This document shows positions 1-10,095 of a DNA stretch of 64,000 nucleotides, one piece after another. Made by a program: the position numbers and the translations under genes. Origin of the DNA: Lingula anatina (lineage: Eukaryota; Brachiopoda; Lingulata; Lingulida; Lingulidae); contig NW_019774736.1 of the NCBI RefSeq assembly GCF_001039355.2, positions 1-64,000 on the forward strand, written 5' to 3'. Positions within the stretch are counted from its first letter, which is position 1; each line of letters begins with the position of its first letter. The notes beneath the pieces are model-generated. The model was not told the DNA's origin, did no database searches, and saw only the letters and a program-made list of their open reading frames with translations.

Positions 1-257
1 GAAAACTTATGTGATAAATTCTCAGATATTCTTCATTTTTCAATTGCAAAACACTGTTTAGAGACATTATCTGGCAATTAAGGCAAAGGACTTAACTTTA
101 AAACATCCCACAACAGAGTTTTAGAGCAATTAGTGTCTAAGAACTAATCTATAGAAAAGAAATGGACATGTGGTTTACTGTGTAGTATCAACTAAAGTCC
201 ACAGCAACTTTTCACTTGAACAGTCATCATTTCAGGTCAATACATCCCTAAGCTTAC

Positions 258-3137
258 CTTTTTCTTGTCTGAAAACTCTGTAACGGGGAGTTGGGTACAG
301 GTCCTGATGATTTATCTTTAGTAATAGACCCAGACACATCCCCAGCCTGGTCTATACCTGAGGTGGACCTCCCATACCTCTGCTGAGGAGTAATGGCCAC
401 TGCCACAGAGGTCCTGCTCTTTGTGAGGGTCCCATGATCACTCGTCTTGTCTCTCCTTTTGGTAGATTCTAATGTTTTTCTTACGCCAGAATTAACGTCC
501 GGTGAAAATGGGGAAATGGACTTTAGAGAGGAATCAATCTGAAACAAGCCAACAGCCATGATCTGTCACAACCTCTATTACAGAAAATTATTTCTATTCA
601 ATGGCATTGGCTGAGGACATATTAAACAAAGTATTTAAAACACGGTAAATCAAGTGGTGACCACAGCTCTATTATATATATATATTTATTTTACACACAA
701 GTTTACTTTACAAAATACAGGCAAAACAAACATTATAGAGGAAAACATACCTGAAATGCAGGCTTCACAACTTTTGACAAATCTGGATTTTTGGCAAACG
801 CCTTGCCTTTGATTCTTTTTTCATTTTCTTTTTCCTTCAGCCATTTGTCATCAGAATCTAATGTAGATGCATCTGGTGGAAAAATTAACATGATTGAAAG
901 AATATATTCATGGCAAATGCCAGATTGTAATTCTTTATTGGGTCAAAGTATATAATACCAACATTTATGTTTGTTTCATTTTTGAAAAAAAAAAATATCA
1001 TGCCATTCTAAACATGGATTTAGGCAAACGGTTATAACTGATTATCTATCAACCTACCAATCACAAATCCATTTTTTAGGTACAAATAATTAAAGTAAAA
1101 ATTTTCCTGTGGTCAGAGCACCAGCTTCAATATTGATATTACACTGGATATTACACTTAAACTTCTGTTGGTTTTCTTATCTCATTTAATCACATCATCT
1201 ACTTAATATTCACTGTGGAAACACAGTTACCTGAATCAGACCAGTAGTCATCAAAGTTCTCAATGCCATCGTGGAATATTCTGATATTCTTCCCTGCTCT
1301 GACATCTCTCCCTGTTCGCCTTAGTAAGTAAATAAACAGATGAATAAAGAAAAACAAATGCATTCTTGCTAAATTAAAAATATTAGATAATTTCCTGAAT
1401 AATGAAAATTTCATAAATCTTCCAGTGCCATGAAATTATAAATATAAAGTAAAACACTATTAACATGATGATGAGCATCAAAGTAACAAAACAGTATCAT
1501 CCACATTAAGTATCTTAAAGTGGCTGACCAATACTGCTGTCTCACTTTAAAGAAGTCTGTAATCCACAAAATGTAACAAAATTTGTGATTGAGCAACTTC
1601 AAATGGGTCAGCACTAGATCATATACGGCAGCGGGACGGAAGTGAGTAATCCAACATGGCGGCCCCCAGCGCCGCCGCAATCGGCAATCCTCGGCTCATT
1701 CTGCAAGCTCCATACTAACCATACTTATTGTCGAGTGCGGAGACATCCGAGTAGTTCCGAGTGGCGCCGCCGGGACATTTATAGGATGTAGTTTTACAGC
1801 AAAATATCTAGGAAAATATACATGTATGCTATATCCCTAGGGATTCTTTATTGATACACCTTCACAAATAAGGTACAATCAAAGACAGTACATCTAACTA
1901 TAGCAGAGTACAAACAAGTAAATGAATAAATATACATGATTTTGATGCCATATAGATGAATACGTGTTTAAAAATGGGCCAAAGTACAATCATAGAGGTA
2001 AAACAGACAACTCCAGCTACAGATACGTAAATTTGCAGGACGTGGAAACGCATTTAGACCCAATTAGATAAATGTATAATAATACTAATAAATGAGTTTA
2101 TAAAGTGATATATGTAAAATGTGTAATGATAATCTACAGGCGATAAGAGAGGGTTTGTTCCCTTTGTTGGAAGCATCTATTTACAAAACACATAACCATT
2201 CTAAGAATATATATTTAAGTCTTGAGCACCCATAAGAAAATTATACAGTTCATTAAAGCTGAAGTCGCCTAGGGGTAGGAACTCTGACAGCTGCCCTCTG
2301 AAGGGATCACATATTGAATCATATGCTTTGCACTCTAGCAGGAGGTGGAACTCATCTACTTTATTCAAATCGCAAAGTTTACAAAATCCCAGGTATAATA
2401 CGATTAAAAAATAAAAAGATAAATTAAAAAGTAAATAAAAATTATATGCTATATTCCTAGTTATTATACGATTAAAAAAAAACAATTGAACTGTGTTTTG
2501 ATCAGCACTACAACATTCGACTATCAGCCTTAGCATCTCGTCGCTAGGGACCGCCATGTTGGATTACTCACTTCCGTCCCGCTGCCGTATATGATCTAGT
2601 GCTGACCACTTCAAATGTAGGTCCACCATGGGTCATAGGTTTTAAATAGCACAACAGGATCATATAGAGAATCTAAAATCTGGGGGTGTCTTTCATTTTC
2701 TCCCCCCCCCCCCCGCCCCCCCATGACCAAATAATCTATCTGTTTCATGCCTGCAAACTTCAAAATATCATAAAACGATATAAATGAAATAACCCAATGG
2801 TCTTGTCTGTAATTTAGGAATAGCTGATAAAAGTACTTATGTATCATTATTTATCTTACCTTCCAATATTTCTGTTCTCTGGCTTGAATGGGTTCACAAA
2901 AACTGCCTGCAGTGGAATAATATACATGTGTACTTGCATCATTAAACACTACAGACTACTCCAAAAGCACAGACCTCTGCCTAGCAAGAAAATCCAGTCA
3001 TACAGCCTGATTATTTGCCATGAAAATTTTCTATATGAAATGATAATTGTTTGATTGGAAGTCGCATATTCAACATAATCATTACTCTCTTGACCTAGTT
3101 GCGGTTATATGCTTACTTGTTTTCCAGGTCCTGGCAT
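258..3137 (-). CDS. CENPC: CENP-C-like kinetochore protein, 5' portion (partial)
   Basis: CENP-C links centromeric CENP-A nucleosomes to the outer kinetochore. Five phase-consistent exons read leftward: 3117-3137, 2860-2906, 1231-1319, 751-872 and 258-538, all with GT-AG borders; the gene continues past the left edge. The start ATG is at 3137 (MPGPGKQ). Exons 2-3 give NPFKPENRNIGRRTGRDVR, then FHDGIENFDDYWSDS. An Arg-Arg-Thr-Gly stretch followed by D-G-x-E-N-x-D-D-[FY] is the signature I associate with the N-terminal region of the CENP-C/Mif2 family. Exon 4 is lysine-rich and probably coiled; exon 5 is Ser/Thr-rich and low complexity, as expected in CENP-C. The diagnostic CENP-C motif and cupin domain would lie outside the window, so the name rests on the N-terminus only. 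Intron 2 holds a Mutator-like element. About 186 residues are visible. Confidence 0.62.
1606..2607. mobile_element. Non-autonomous Mutator-like (MULE) element, 1,002 bp
   Basis: Perfect 57-bp terminal inverted repeats lie at 1606-1662 and 2551-2607, beginning GGTCAGCACTAGATCATATA, and the similarity decays just inside. They are bounded by an exact 10-bp direct repeat, ACTTCAAATG (1596-1605 and 2608-2617), which I read as the target-site duplication. Long terminal repeats with 8-11 bp duplications are typical of Mutator-like elements. No transposase is visible inside. The right half carries an antisense LINE C-terminal fragment. The element sits in intron 2 of the CENP-C gene. Confidence 0.85.
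2201..2400 (-). mobile_element. LINE C-terminal fragment carried inside the MULE
   Basis: On the minus strand this reads LGFCKLCDLNKVDEFHLLLE followed by CKAYDSICDPFRGQL and a short tail ending in a stop. The C-x2-C ... H-x4-C pattern is the zinc-knuckle-like end that follows the reverse transcriptase in many animal non-LTR retrotransposons. There is no reverse transcriptase upstream of it, so it is a captured or previously inserted scrap rather than an active element. Confidence 0.55.
2701..2722. repeat. Poly-C tract
   Basis: A run of C interrupted once by G. Similar C or G runs occur near 8800, 17803, 19680 and 47605; they are hotspots for sequencing-length error. Confidence 0.9.
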
Positions 3138-3270
3138 ATTTCTGTGATACTTCGTAAATTCCACTATGGTAAAAGTGTTAACATAACAAATTTACAAGAT
3201 TTTAACAAAATTTGATCATCCATATTCTTTTAACTCTAATGTGACCAGGTGAAATGACCGTTCCATTTAT

Positions 3271-3280
3271 CCGCCATTTT
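3271..3280. promoter_or_regulatory. YY1-like site upstream of the CENP-C start
   Basis: CCGCCATTTT, the reverse of AAAATGGCGG, fits the known YY1 core (ATGGCGG with A-rich 5' flank). It lies about 135 bp upstream of the CENP-C start codon, in the divergent interval between CENP-C and HAUS3. Promoter function is inferred from position only. Confidence 0.35.
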
Positions 3281-3938
3281 ACGATGAGCTGCCTGTGAAA
3301 TAGATGGGGCTTCACGACCAAGAAATGCTTGATAAATGTGACGGTTGTTTGCTAATTATTTAAACAGAATCATGGCAAATTTCTTTATTGATACTTTTGA
3401 TTTTTTCTTCTGAATTGGTCTGTGTAAATAAGATTGCAATACTACCACTAATCAAGGATGAGAATTCATATTGGGGCCTCTTGTAATGTAGCCTCCCCTA
3501 TCGGGGAATTAAAAGATCTGAAACTGGAGGGAGAAACGAATGGCACTGAGCTAATCGTAACTCCTAGTGGAAATTTTTAAGGTTAGACTACATCAATAAC
3601 TTGTAAGACTTTAATACAACTTAACTTTGAAAAAAAAATTAATCCAGATTAGTCTTTATAGATATGGGAAATATAAAACTATTGACAAAATCCACAGCAA
3701 GTTCTACAGCCGTCTGAATTCAATATCTCCAGTACTACCACAGTAGCCAACTTCCAAATTTTATTTCATTTTTAAAATGTTGATAAATATAAATTGCATA
3801 TATTTTCAAGTACAGTAGTTGGATTGTACAAATTCTTATATTAACTGTTGCAATTATTAAATATATTTCATAAAATTAAATGGCAATGAATTAAAAATTT
3901 CAATGGATGTTTGAGTCCTATTTAAAAGTATTTTAAGA

Positions 3939-4249
3939 GGCCAGAATGAGAAGAGCGGAGTGCTAGCTAGGCCACGACCTAAATATGGCGGACCTACATG
4001 AAAGGAAGACTGCTTAATCTTGTAGTGGTCTATCTGCCTTTCACACGGCTCCCCATGGGTCATCCCTTGACTGGTTTAATTGAGCCAAGATTGAATTACT
4101 GTGCACCTGCAGGGACGACACGTGGTGAGGCGAATGAGAGGCGAAGAGACCATTACAGGATTAAGCAGTCTTCCTTTCATGTAGGCACCGGTCCACCATA
4201 TTTAGGTCGTGGCCTAGCTAGCACTCGGCTCTTCTTATTCTGAATGGCC
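3939..4249. mobile_element. Foldback-type MITE, 311 bp
   Basis: Two arms of about 115 bp face each other. Both carry GTGCTAGCTAGGCCACGACC, then an AAATATGG(C/T)GG stretch, then CTACATGAAAGGAAGACTGC. Small indels separate the arms, so it is old. Outer ends are GGCC. No clear target-site duplication is seen. It lies between the CENP-C start and the first coding exon of HAUS3. Confidence 0.75.
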
Positions 4250-5914
4250 ATAAAGTGACATTAATTTTTAAAGGTATTCAGTGCCCATGGTGAATAAGAC
4301 CTTTTTTCATCGAACTGTGGTTGTGGCTACATGATTGAATTTGTGATCTTAGAACACAGTACTGATTTTGAGAGCTCATGCAAGTGTTACAATGAATCTC
4401 TGAAGAGTGATATCCATTATACACATTACAGCACAACATAGCACACAAGAGAAAATGACTGAATGCGAATAAACACAAGAAGCAATTATTTGCAAATTGC
4501 AAGAAAATAGGGTGATATAAAAGTGAAATGAATCATTAGGTAATTAATATAATATGTTGATCCAACTTGGCAGATCTGGGGCTATGTTATCGTAAAGGTT
4601 GTAAATTACAAATAATGTAACTTGTCACGTTAGTTCGATTGTTTTTGTAAATTGGTATTTTTGAAGGTTTATAAGTTACAAACTCTTGTAAAAAGCATGT
4701 AAATTTACAACTGCCTCCAAACTGTTGTAACTCTTTACGAAAAGTTGCATTTGGTGAAAACTTGCGGAGGGAGTGTTGTCTGCGGAAATTCTATGCTCAT
4801 GTTTAATGTTGGATATTTTTGACAGCAAGTAAAAATTACTAAACCATGGATCTATAATTATCAGCAAGAAAGGTTAGCCTAACACTACATAGACATTGCA
4901 AATATAATTACTAAATGACATAGTGCATTTAGAAAAAGTGACATCTTGTGAAAAAAATTGTTTGTGAAAGAAGCCTGCTTTATGCAATTCTTGATTTCCT
5001 TTCTGTGCTGAATAACATGGTTTAATTCATAGAACAATTATGAATAGATCTAGGTCTTTAAATTTGTTAATTTTGTTATAGCAACAGCTAACAGAGACTC
5101 TTGTTTCAGGATGCCAAGAATAATTTGTGATGAAATGTAAATTGCATATATAAGCACATTTAGGTAAACAAGCTGAATGTAATTTAGACTTTAATCCTTT
5201 ATCCAAGTAATTATATTAGCAATTTCTGTATGGTGCCAGACGGGGGAATGTGTGTAAAATCATAATTTTTTATTCATAAGATAAAGAAATTGCTCAGTCA
5301 AATGATAAGTCGGTGGTCCAGCTGAGTACAGGGATAAAACATATTTGTAAAGAAATACACCACAAATCGAAATAAAATGTAGAATTCTGAATGGTACATG
5401 AATCACAATTGCACATTGATGGAAATAAAACAACACAGACTAATGGATCTGTGGATAGAGGGTTATGTGCTTGCAACTAGTAGTTTTTCATACAGTTTGG
5501 TATGCTTTATTTAAACTCAGAAAAAGATGATAACGTTTGCCCATCTGCATGTTTTGAGAAAGGTAATATGCAACTTAAAATACAATTTTTCATACATGTG
5601 CAAAGTGATTAAGTGCCCAATCTAAGTCAAGCATCTTTAGTTTAAGAGGGCACTGGAAACTATCCTCTTTGCTATCAGTTTTAAGAGATCTTTTAAGAAG
5701 TCAGAATTTAACATGTTTTTGCAATATATTTTTTCCTTCCAGTAGTTGTAAAACTACAAAGAATACATGTTTGAGTTTCATTTTCTGTTACAAAGTCCAA
5801 ATTATTTACATTAAATTACTACACAGTACAAATATTGCTGTGAAATTGTTTTTTGTATTTTCATGTTTGTATACATCCAAGTTCCATCTATAAACATTTT
5901 TCATGCTTATATAT
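4250..5914. other. Non-coding interval before HAUS3
   Basis: AT-rich sequence without a recognisable gene or long open frame. The HAUS3 start exon begins just after an acceptor-like TTTTAG at about 5919, so much of this stretch is probably an intron in the HAUS3 5' UTR. Confidence 0.4.
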
Positions 5915-5924
5915 TTTAGACACC

Positions 5925-7203
5925 ATGAACGGTAACCAGTTTCTGACAACTTTGAAGAAGTTGGGTTATCCACAAGCCAGTAATTTAGATGCCCAAACAT
6001 TTGATTGGATATTTGAAAATGATGCAGTCTTACCATTTTTAGAATGGTTTTGTGACCATGCCCATGCACTGAATGTTTTACAGGATAGAGAACTAAGAGA
6101 GTAAGTGCTTTGGGTACCTTGCATTTGACACATACAGGCAGAACTCATCAAACTTATTATACCTCCTTCTGCCCCTTTGGTTATACCTTGGTTCCACCAG
6201 TAAATACTAATCAAGATTATACTGTATACATGCACATGTATGGCAGAATGGCCCTAACCTTTTTATTACTAAATAGTTGGATAATATATGAACTTGTAAT
6301 GAAATTCTGTTGTACATAAATGTATGTTTCAGATACAGATCTCTAGAGGAATCCACTGGAGTGCTGGAAGGTCCACAGTTACAAGATGCATTGAACAGCA
6401 TTGAAGGAGCCGAGGATGACATTCCAGTTGCTGAATTGAGGTTAGGTGTTTTCTTGATAAGAAGGTCAAATTTTGAATAGATATTGTTACACTGTGTACA
6501 TTCTGATCCTCTGTGTCTGACCATGTTGCCACCTGTTTGCCCCTCAAATGACAAATAGTAGTTTTGTTTTACCTGAAATTTACAGGAAGTTTTTAGTTTC
6601 CTAAATAATTCAATATAGTTTAGGATTTATAATTTACATAGATAATTTTTACTGAAGCTATCTCATTTTTTTAAAAATTATTTTCATATATACTTGAATA
6701 TTATTCGTCCCATTTTTTATGAATTAAGTTAATTTCAAGAAATACATTGTTTTCTTAAATAGCTAATTGCTTAGTGTAATTTATCTACATTTGTGATGGT
6801 ATGTTTTCTTTAATAGCTAATTGCTTAGTGTAATTTATTTGTACATTTGTGATGGTATATTATAGAGAGCATGTAAACTCTATGAAGATGGAGCTAGATT
6901 TATGGAGGGGAAGAAAGGAAAGTATACTGAGGCAGAGAAACAAGCTAAGGTGAGGGGAAATTTGTCATCAAGGACCATGGGCATGCCATGAATTTAATGC
7001 TTGTGTTTAATGTTTTATGAATAAGGAAACATAAAAGAAAAATACTTCATATTTGAAACCGGATAAAGGAATGTACTATCTTACATTTTAGTTTACATAA
7101 CACTTCTGTCAACCACAAGCTCTCAAAGTTGGGACCCATGGAAACTGTTGCCAAAAAAGACTACAAGAGATGCCTTGAACAGAGCCAGGCTGACAATTCA
7201 AAG
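5925..7203 (+). CDS. HAUS3: HAUS augmin-like complex subunit 3, N-terminal part only
   Basis: HAUS3 is a subunit of augmin, which recruits gamma-tubulin to spindle microtubules. Four exons join in phase: 5925-6100, 6333-6440, 6866-6949 and 7092-7203, giving 160 residues. Exon 1 starts MNGNQFLTTLKKLGYP and contains DFDWxFE-like and FLEWFCDH stretches, matching vertebrate HAUS3 (LKKIGYP, DWLFE, FLKWFC). Exon 3 gives MKMELDLWRGRKESILRQRN, matching the first coiled coil, and exon 4 continues it (VNHKLSKL, CLEQSQADN). Vertebrate HAUS3 has about 600 residues; the remaining three quarters are not found downstream, although no N lies between 7203 and the unrelated SAMHD1 exons. Either the gene is broken or the contig is rearranged. 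It is divergent from CENP-C. Confidence 0.8.
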
Positions 7204-7259
7204 GTACAGCATTGTAATACTGTACTTTTTATGATTATAGTACTTAACATAAGTGCTCT

Positions 7260-7830
7260 TAGACAAATATTTGGTCATGTTTCCTAGCTCTTGGGTGAAG
7301 ATGGCATGATGGCATTGCACAGTTCCTATACAGGCAGTGTTCAGTGGACTTGTGTTGATCATGATAATGCGTGAACCTGTTGTTGGTCTCTTTCTCTTCC
7401 ACATGGTGGTTTTAGGAGGCATAACAATGGTGAGGTGTTTAAAACCAAGGACGTTCAATATACGTCCTTGCTAAAATTTACTGAAATTAACTTGCATGAA
7501 TTTGTAGTTGTGTTTTCTCATTCTGCCCACATGGGTGCCAAATACTGAGGCTGCATCAACAACATATTGATCATCAAGGAAGCAGAACTGAAGGCACATG
7601 GCAACTTCACCAAGACTGAAAGGGATTTTTATGATCACTTTTCAACAGACAAAATGATATTTTCCTACCCAAGCTCATGGTCACATCCAAGACACGACAC
7701 AATGCACCCACACATAGTACTCGCCTTAGCCTGTAACCACAGCCCACTCACTTTGTCCAAAAAGTCAAACGGAAAATCGTGTAATATTTCATTGCTCACA
7801 CCCATGGCAAATATAATCTAGGCTTATATA
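7260..7830 (+). other. Degraded open frame of unknown origin
   Basis: Read in one frame, this gives about 190 codons with two stops. It includes GEDGMMALHSSYTGSVQW and, after the second stop, an uninterrupted run from about 7546 to 7821 with KTERDFYDHFSTDKM. I do not recognise the family. It follows directly where HAUS3 should continue but does not resemble HAUS3. It could be a retrocopy remnant or chance. Confidence 0.25.
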
Positions 7831-9898
7831 ACTTTACACTTATGTTGGTAGTGTGGAAGTGTCCCAGATTACCCCTTTTCTTTCTCTAATTGAATATGTG
7901 TAATAGGATTAACTGTTTTACAGCAGCTTATTCTAGGAAGAGAAATATATCAGCACTTGCCTGCTGTTTTAAGGTTAAGACCTTTGAGCATTTGATGCTG
8001 TGCAAATGACTATAAAAGTAACAGTGTTGGCATTAAGGTATGGATGTACCCAAATATAGCTAAAAATCGTCATTTTTGGTTTTTTATGTCTAATTATTGG
8101 TTAAATGTGTATCTAACGTTTAACAGAATAAAATTTTTACATTTTGAACAAAAAATATGTTTTTTTTCTGAGGATTCTGATGCTGCACACATCGGCACCG
8201 GTGGCCTGGTCTATGCCCCGCCTTCGTTGTCAAGGGCTGTTGGCATGGGTAAACTCGATGGGCGGACCTTAGCAGCATCAGCACGTCTAGGGAAACAATA
8301 GAACAGGGATGCGCCATGCCCCCTTTGTCATAAACAGCGATCGGCAAAGCAGTGCCTATTTTTCCGCTTAAGCTGTTTTGATAGTCGCTCTTGATTGTGA
8401 TCAGCGCTAAGATGAATCTTTTCCGACACATTGGATTTGCTCGAAATACGCGTTCTCCCTTGAATATTGCTTGTTGTTACACGCGCTCTTTAGCTTTTCT
8501 TGTTAACTTTTTGAGATACGCAAAAAAAAGAAGAAAATTCCGTTGCTTGCTACCCGTGACAACAATCGTCATACTTTCTATCCATTTTCGACAACAGCTT
8601 GATGCAGTTGTTAGATTTTAAAAATCTTAACATGGGCGTAACTAGGCATACGCACGGATGCACTGTGCGTACAATTTTTTGGCCAACCATGATATTATTT
8701 CATATAAATTTAGTGTATTTTTCACGGAATATAAAGAAATCCTCTGCACCTGTATGAACAAATCCTCTGTATCAATTGTATAGGCACAATTGTTCTGACC
8801 CCCCCCCCCCCCCCCGTCTTGCATACTTTTATTGAACTGAGGTAAACAATGCCTGAAACCTAAACAAGTTTTATCTTAATTGTCCATCTAACTGGAACTT
8901 CCTTTACCTCTTAATTGGAGGTTTCAGTGGCCCATAACTCTCCTGAAGCCTCGCTGGCGATATTTAGCTCGGGTAAAAATCTACCTGAGTGTTATTTTCA
9001 AAGAGCAGCTCCCGCAACCCTGAGGGCACTAGATAAAATCTGGACACCAGGTTTTATAAGGAGCTAGAGAAACAAAGGAAGGATTTTTCCTGCAAAGCGT
9101 CAAAGAATTTTGAAACGGAGTTGACCCAGCTTTTTTCTTCAACAATTATCGCAGAATTTTTCCTGGCTCACCCAACTTTAGACATTTCCTCTAACAAAAC
9201 ATTTTTGGTTGCGTCTATTTCTTGTTGTTGATGGTCCGATCGGGTCCTGTAACACGACCGTGTTTTCGAACCATTTTTCGCTTGGCGAATGTGGACAAGA
9301 CCGCCTGCGATGCTGCTATTGTGTGCACATCCTAGAGCGCATCCCTAACACTTTCCCCGACGGCAATTGACGTGGCCACTGATTGCTTGAGTCATTAGGG
9401 TTTACTTGATTGCCTGTCAATCATTCTGGCAGTGCTAGCAGTAACCCCTTGAAGTTACTAACAGGAGGTGAGATTGATACAAAAATAAGATTTTTTGACA
9501 TCCAAATGCATGCAAACAAGCTAATTTCAACCGGCAATAGAGTACCCATCTTCGCGATCGTCAGAACAATAACAGGTAAATCTGTCAACAATTTAATTTG
9601 CCAATTTAGACAATTAACCTCCCTGAAAGGGTTTTTGCTCGTTTTCTTTGCTTTCAATATTGACGAGATAGCGTTATCTTAGCAAGCTATAACTGTCTAC
9701 CTGTACACCTGAGGGAGACCAAATTTACCATGCTAATTATGAAAAGTATGCACTAAAAGTGCTTTTTAAGAAATTTTGATTGATCCTCTCTTTTCTAATT
9801 TATAGACTTTGAAAGTGAAAATTCCCTAATATTTTGATGTAATTTCCCGTTTTTATAGATAAAATCAACAATAAGTGTCTGAAGAAAAATCCCTGACT
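7831..9898. other. No recognised gene
   Basis: Both strands were read. There are open frames of 60-100 codons (for example around 8044-8431 and 9410-9682), but none has a family motif, and overlapping frames on the two strands are equally long. A poly-C tract is at about 8799-8815. Base composition is less AT-rich than the flanks around 8170-8460 and 9200-9400, which could mark an old unrecognised repeat. Confidence 0.4.
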
Positions 9899-9969
9899 GT
9901 AATTACTGGCAGCGCGAGCCAGTTACTATAAGTTACTATAAGTAACTGGCTCGCGCTGCCAGTAATTAC
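9899..9969. repeat. Perfect 29-bp inverted repeat with 13-nt loop
   Basis: Arms 9899-9927 and 9941-9969 are exact reverse complements, containing CTGGCAGCGCGAGCCAGTTA. The GC-rich stem stands out from the AT-rich surroundings. It lies about 130 bp beyond the end of the last SAMHD1 exon seen. Confidence 0.9.
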
Positions 9970-10095
9970 GCGGCGGGATATTCAGGGCACAGACCGTGAT
10001 CAGAAGATGGCGCAAATAGAAAATAGAAATTAGAAAATAGACATTGCATGTGAACGAAGCCTTAGCAATGAGGATTTACTGTTTGTACAACTCAC

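Noticed and set aside
1411-1680. 89-codon minus-strand ORF over the left MULE end
   Set aside because: It crosses the element border and the CENP-C intron; its start lies in the terminal inverted repeat and no motif is present.
3857-4243. Pair of similar ORFs on opposite strands
   Set aside because: They are the two arms of the foldback element read in both directions.
9410-9682. 90-codon ORF as a gene
   Set aside because: An overlapping minus-strand ORF is nearly as long, and there is no family motif or splice context.
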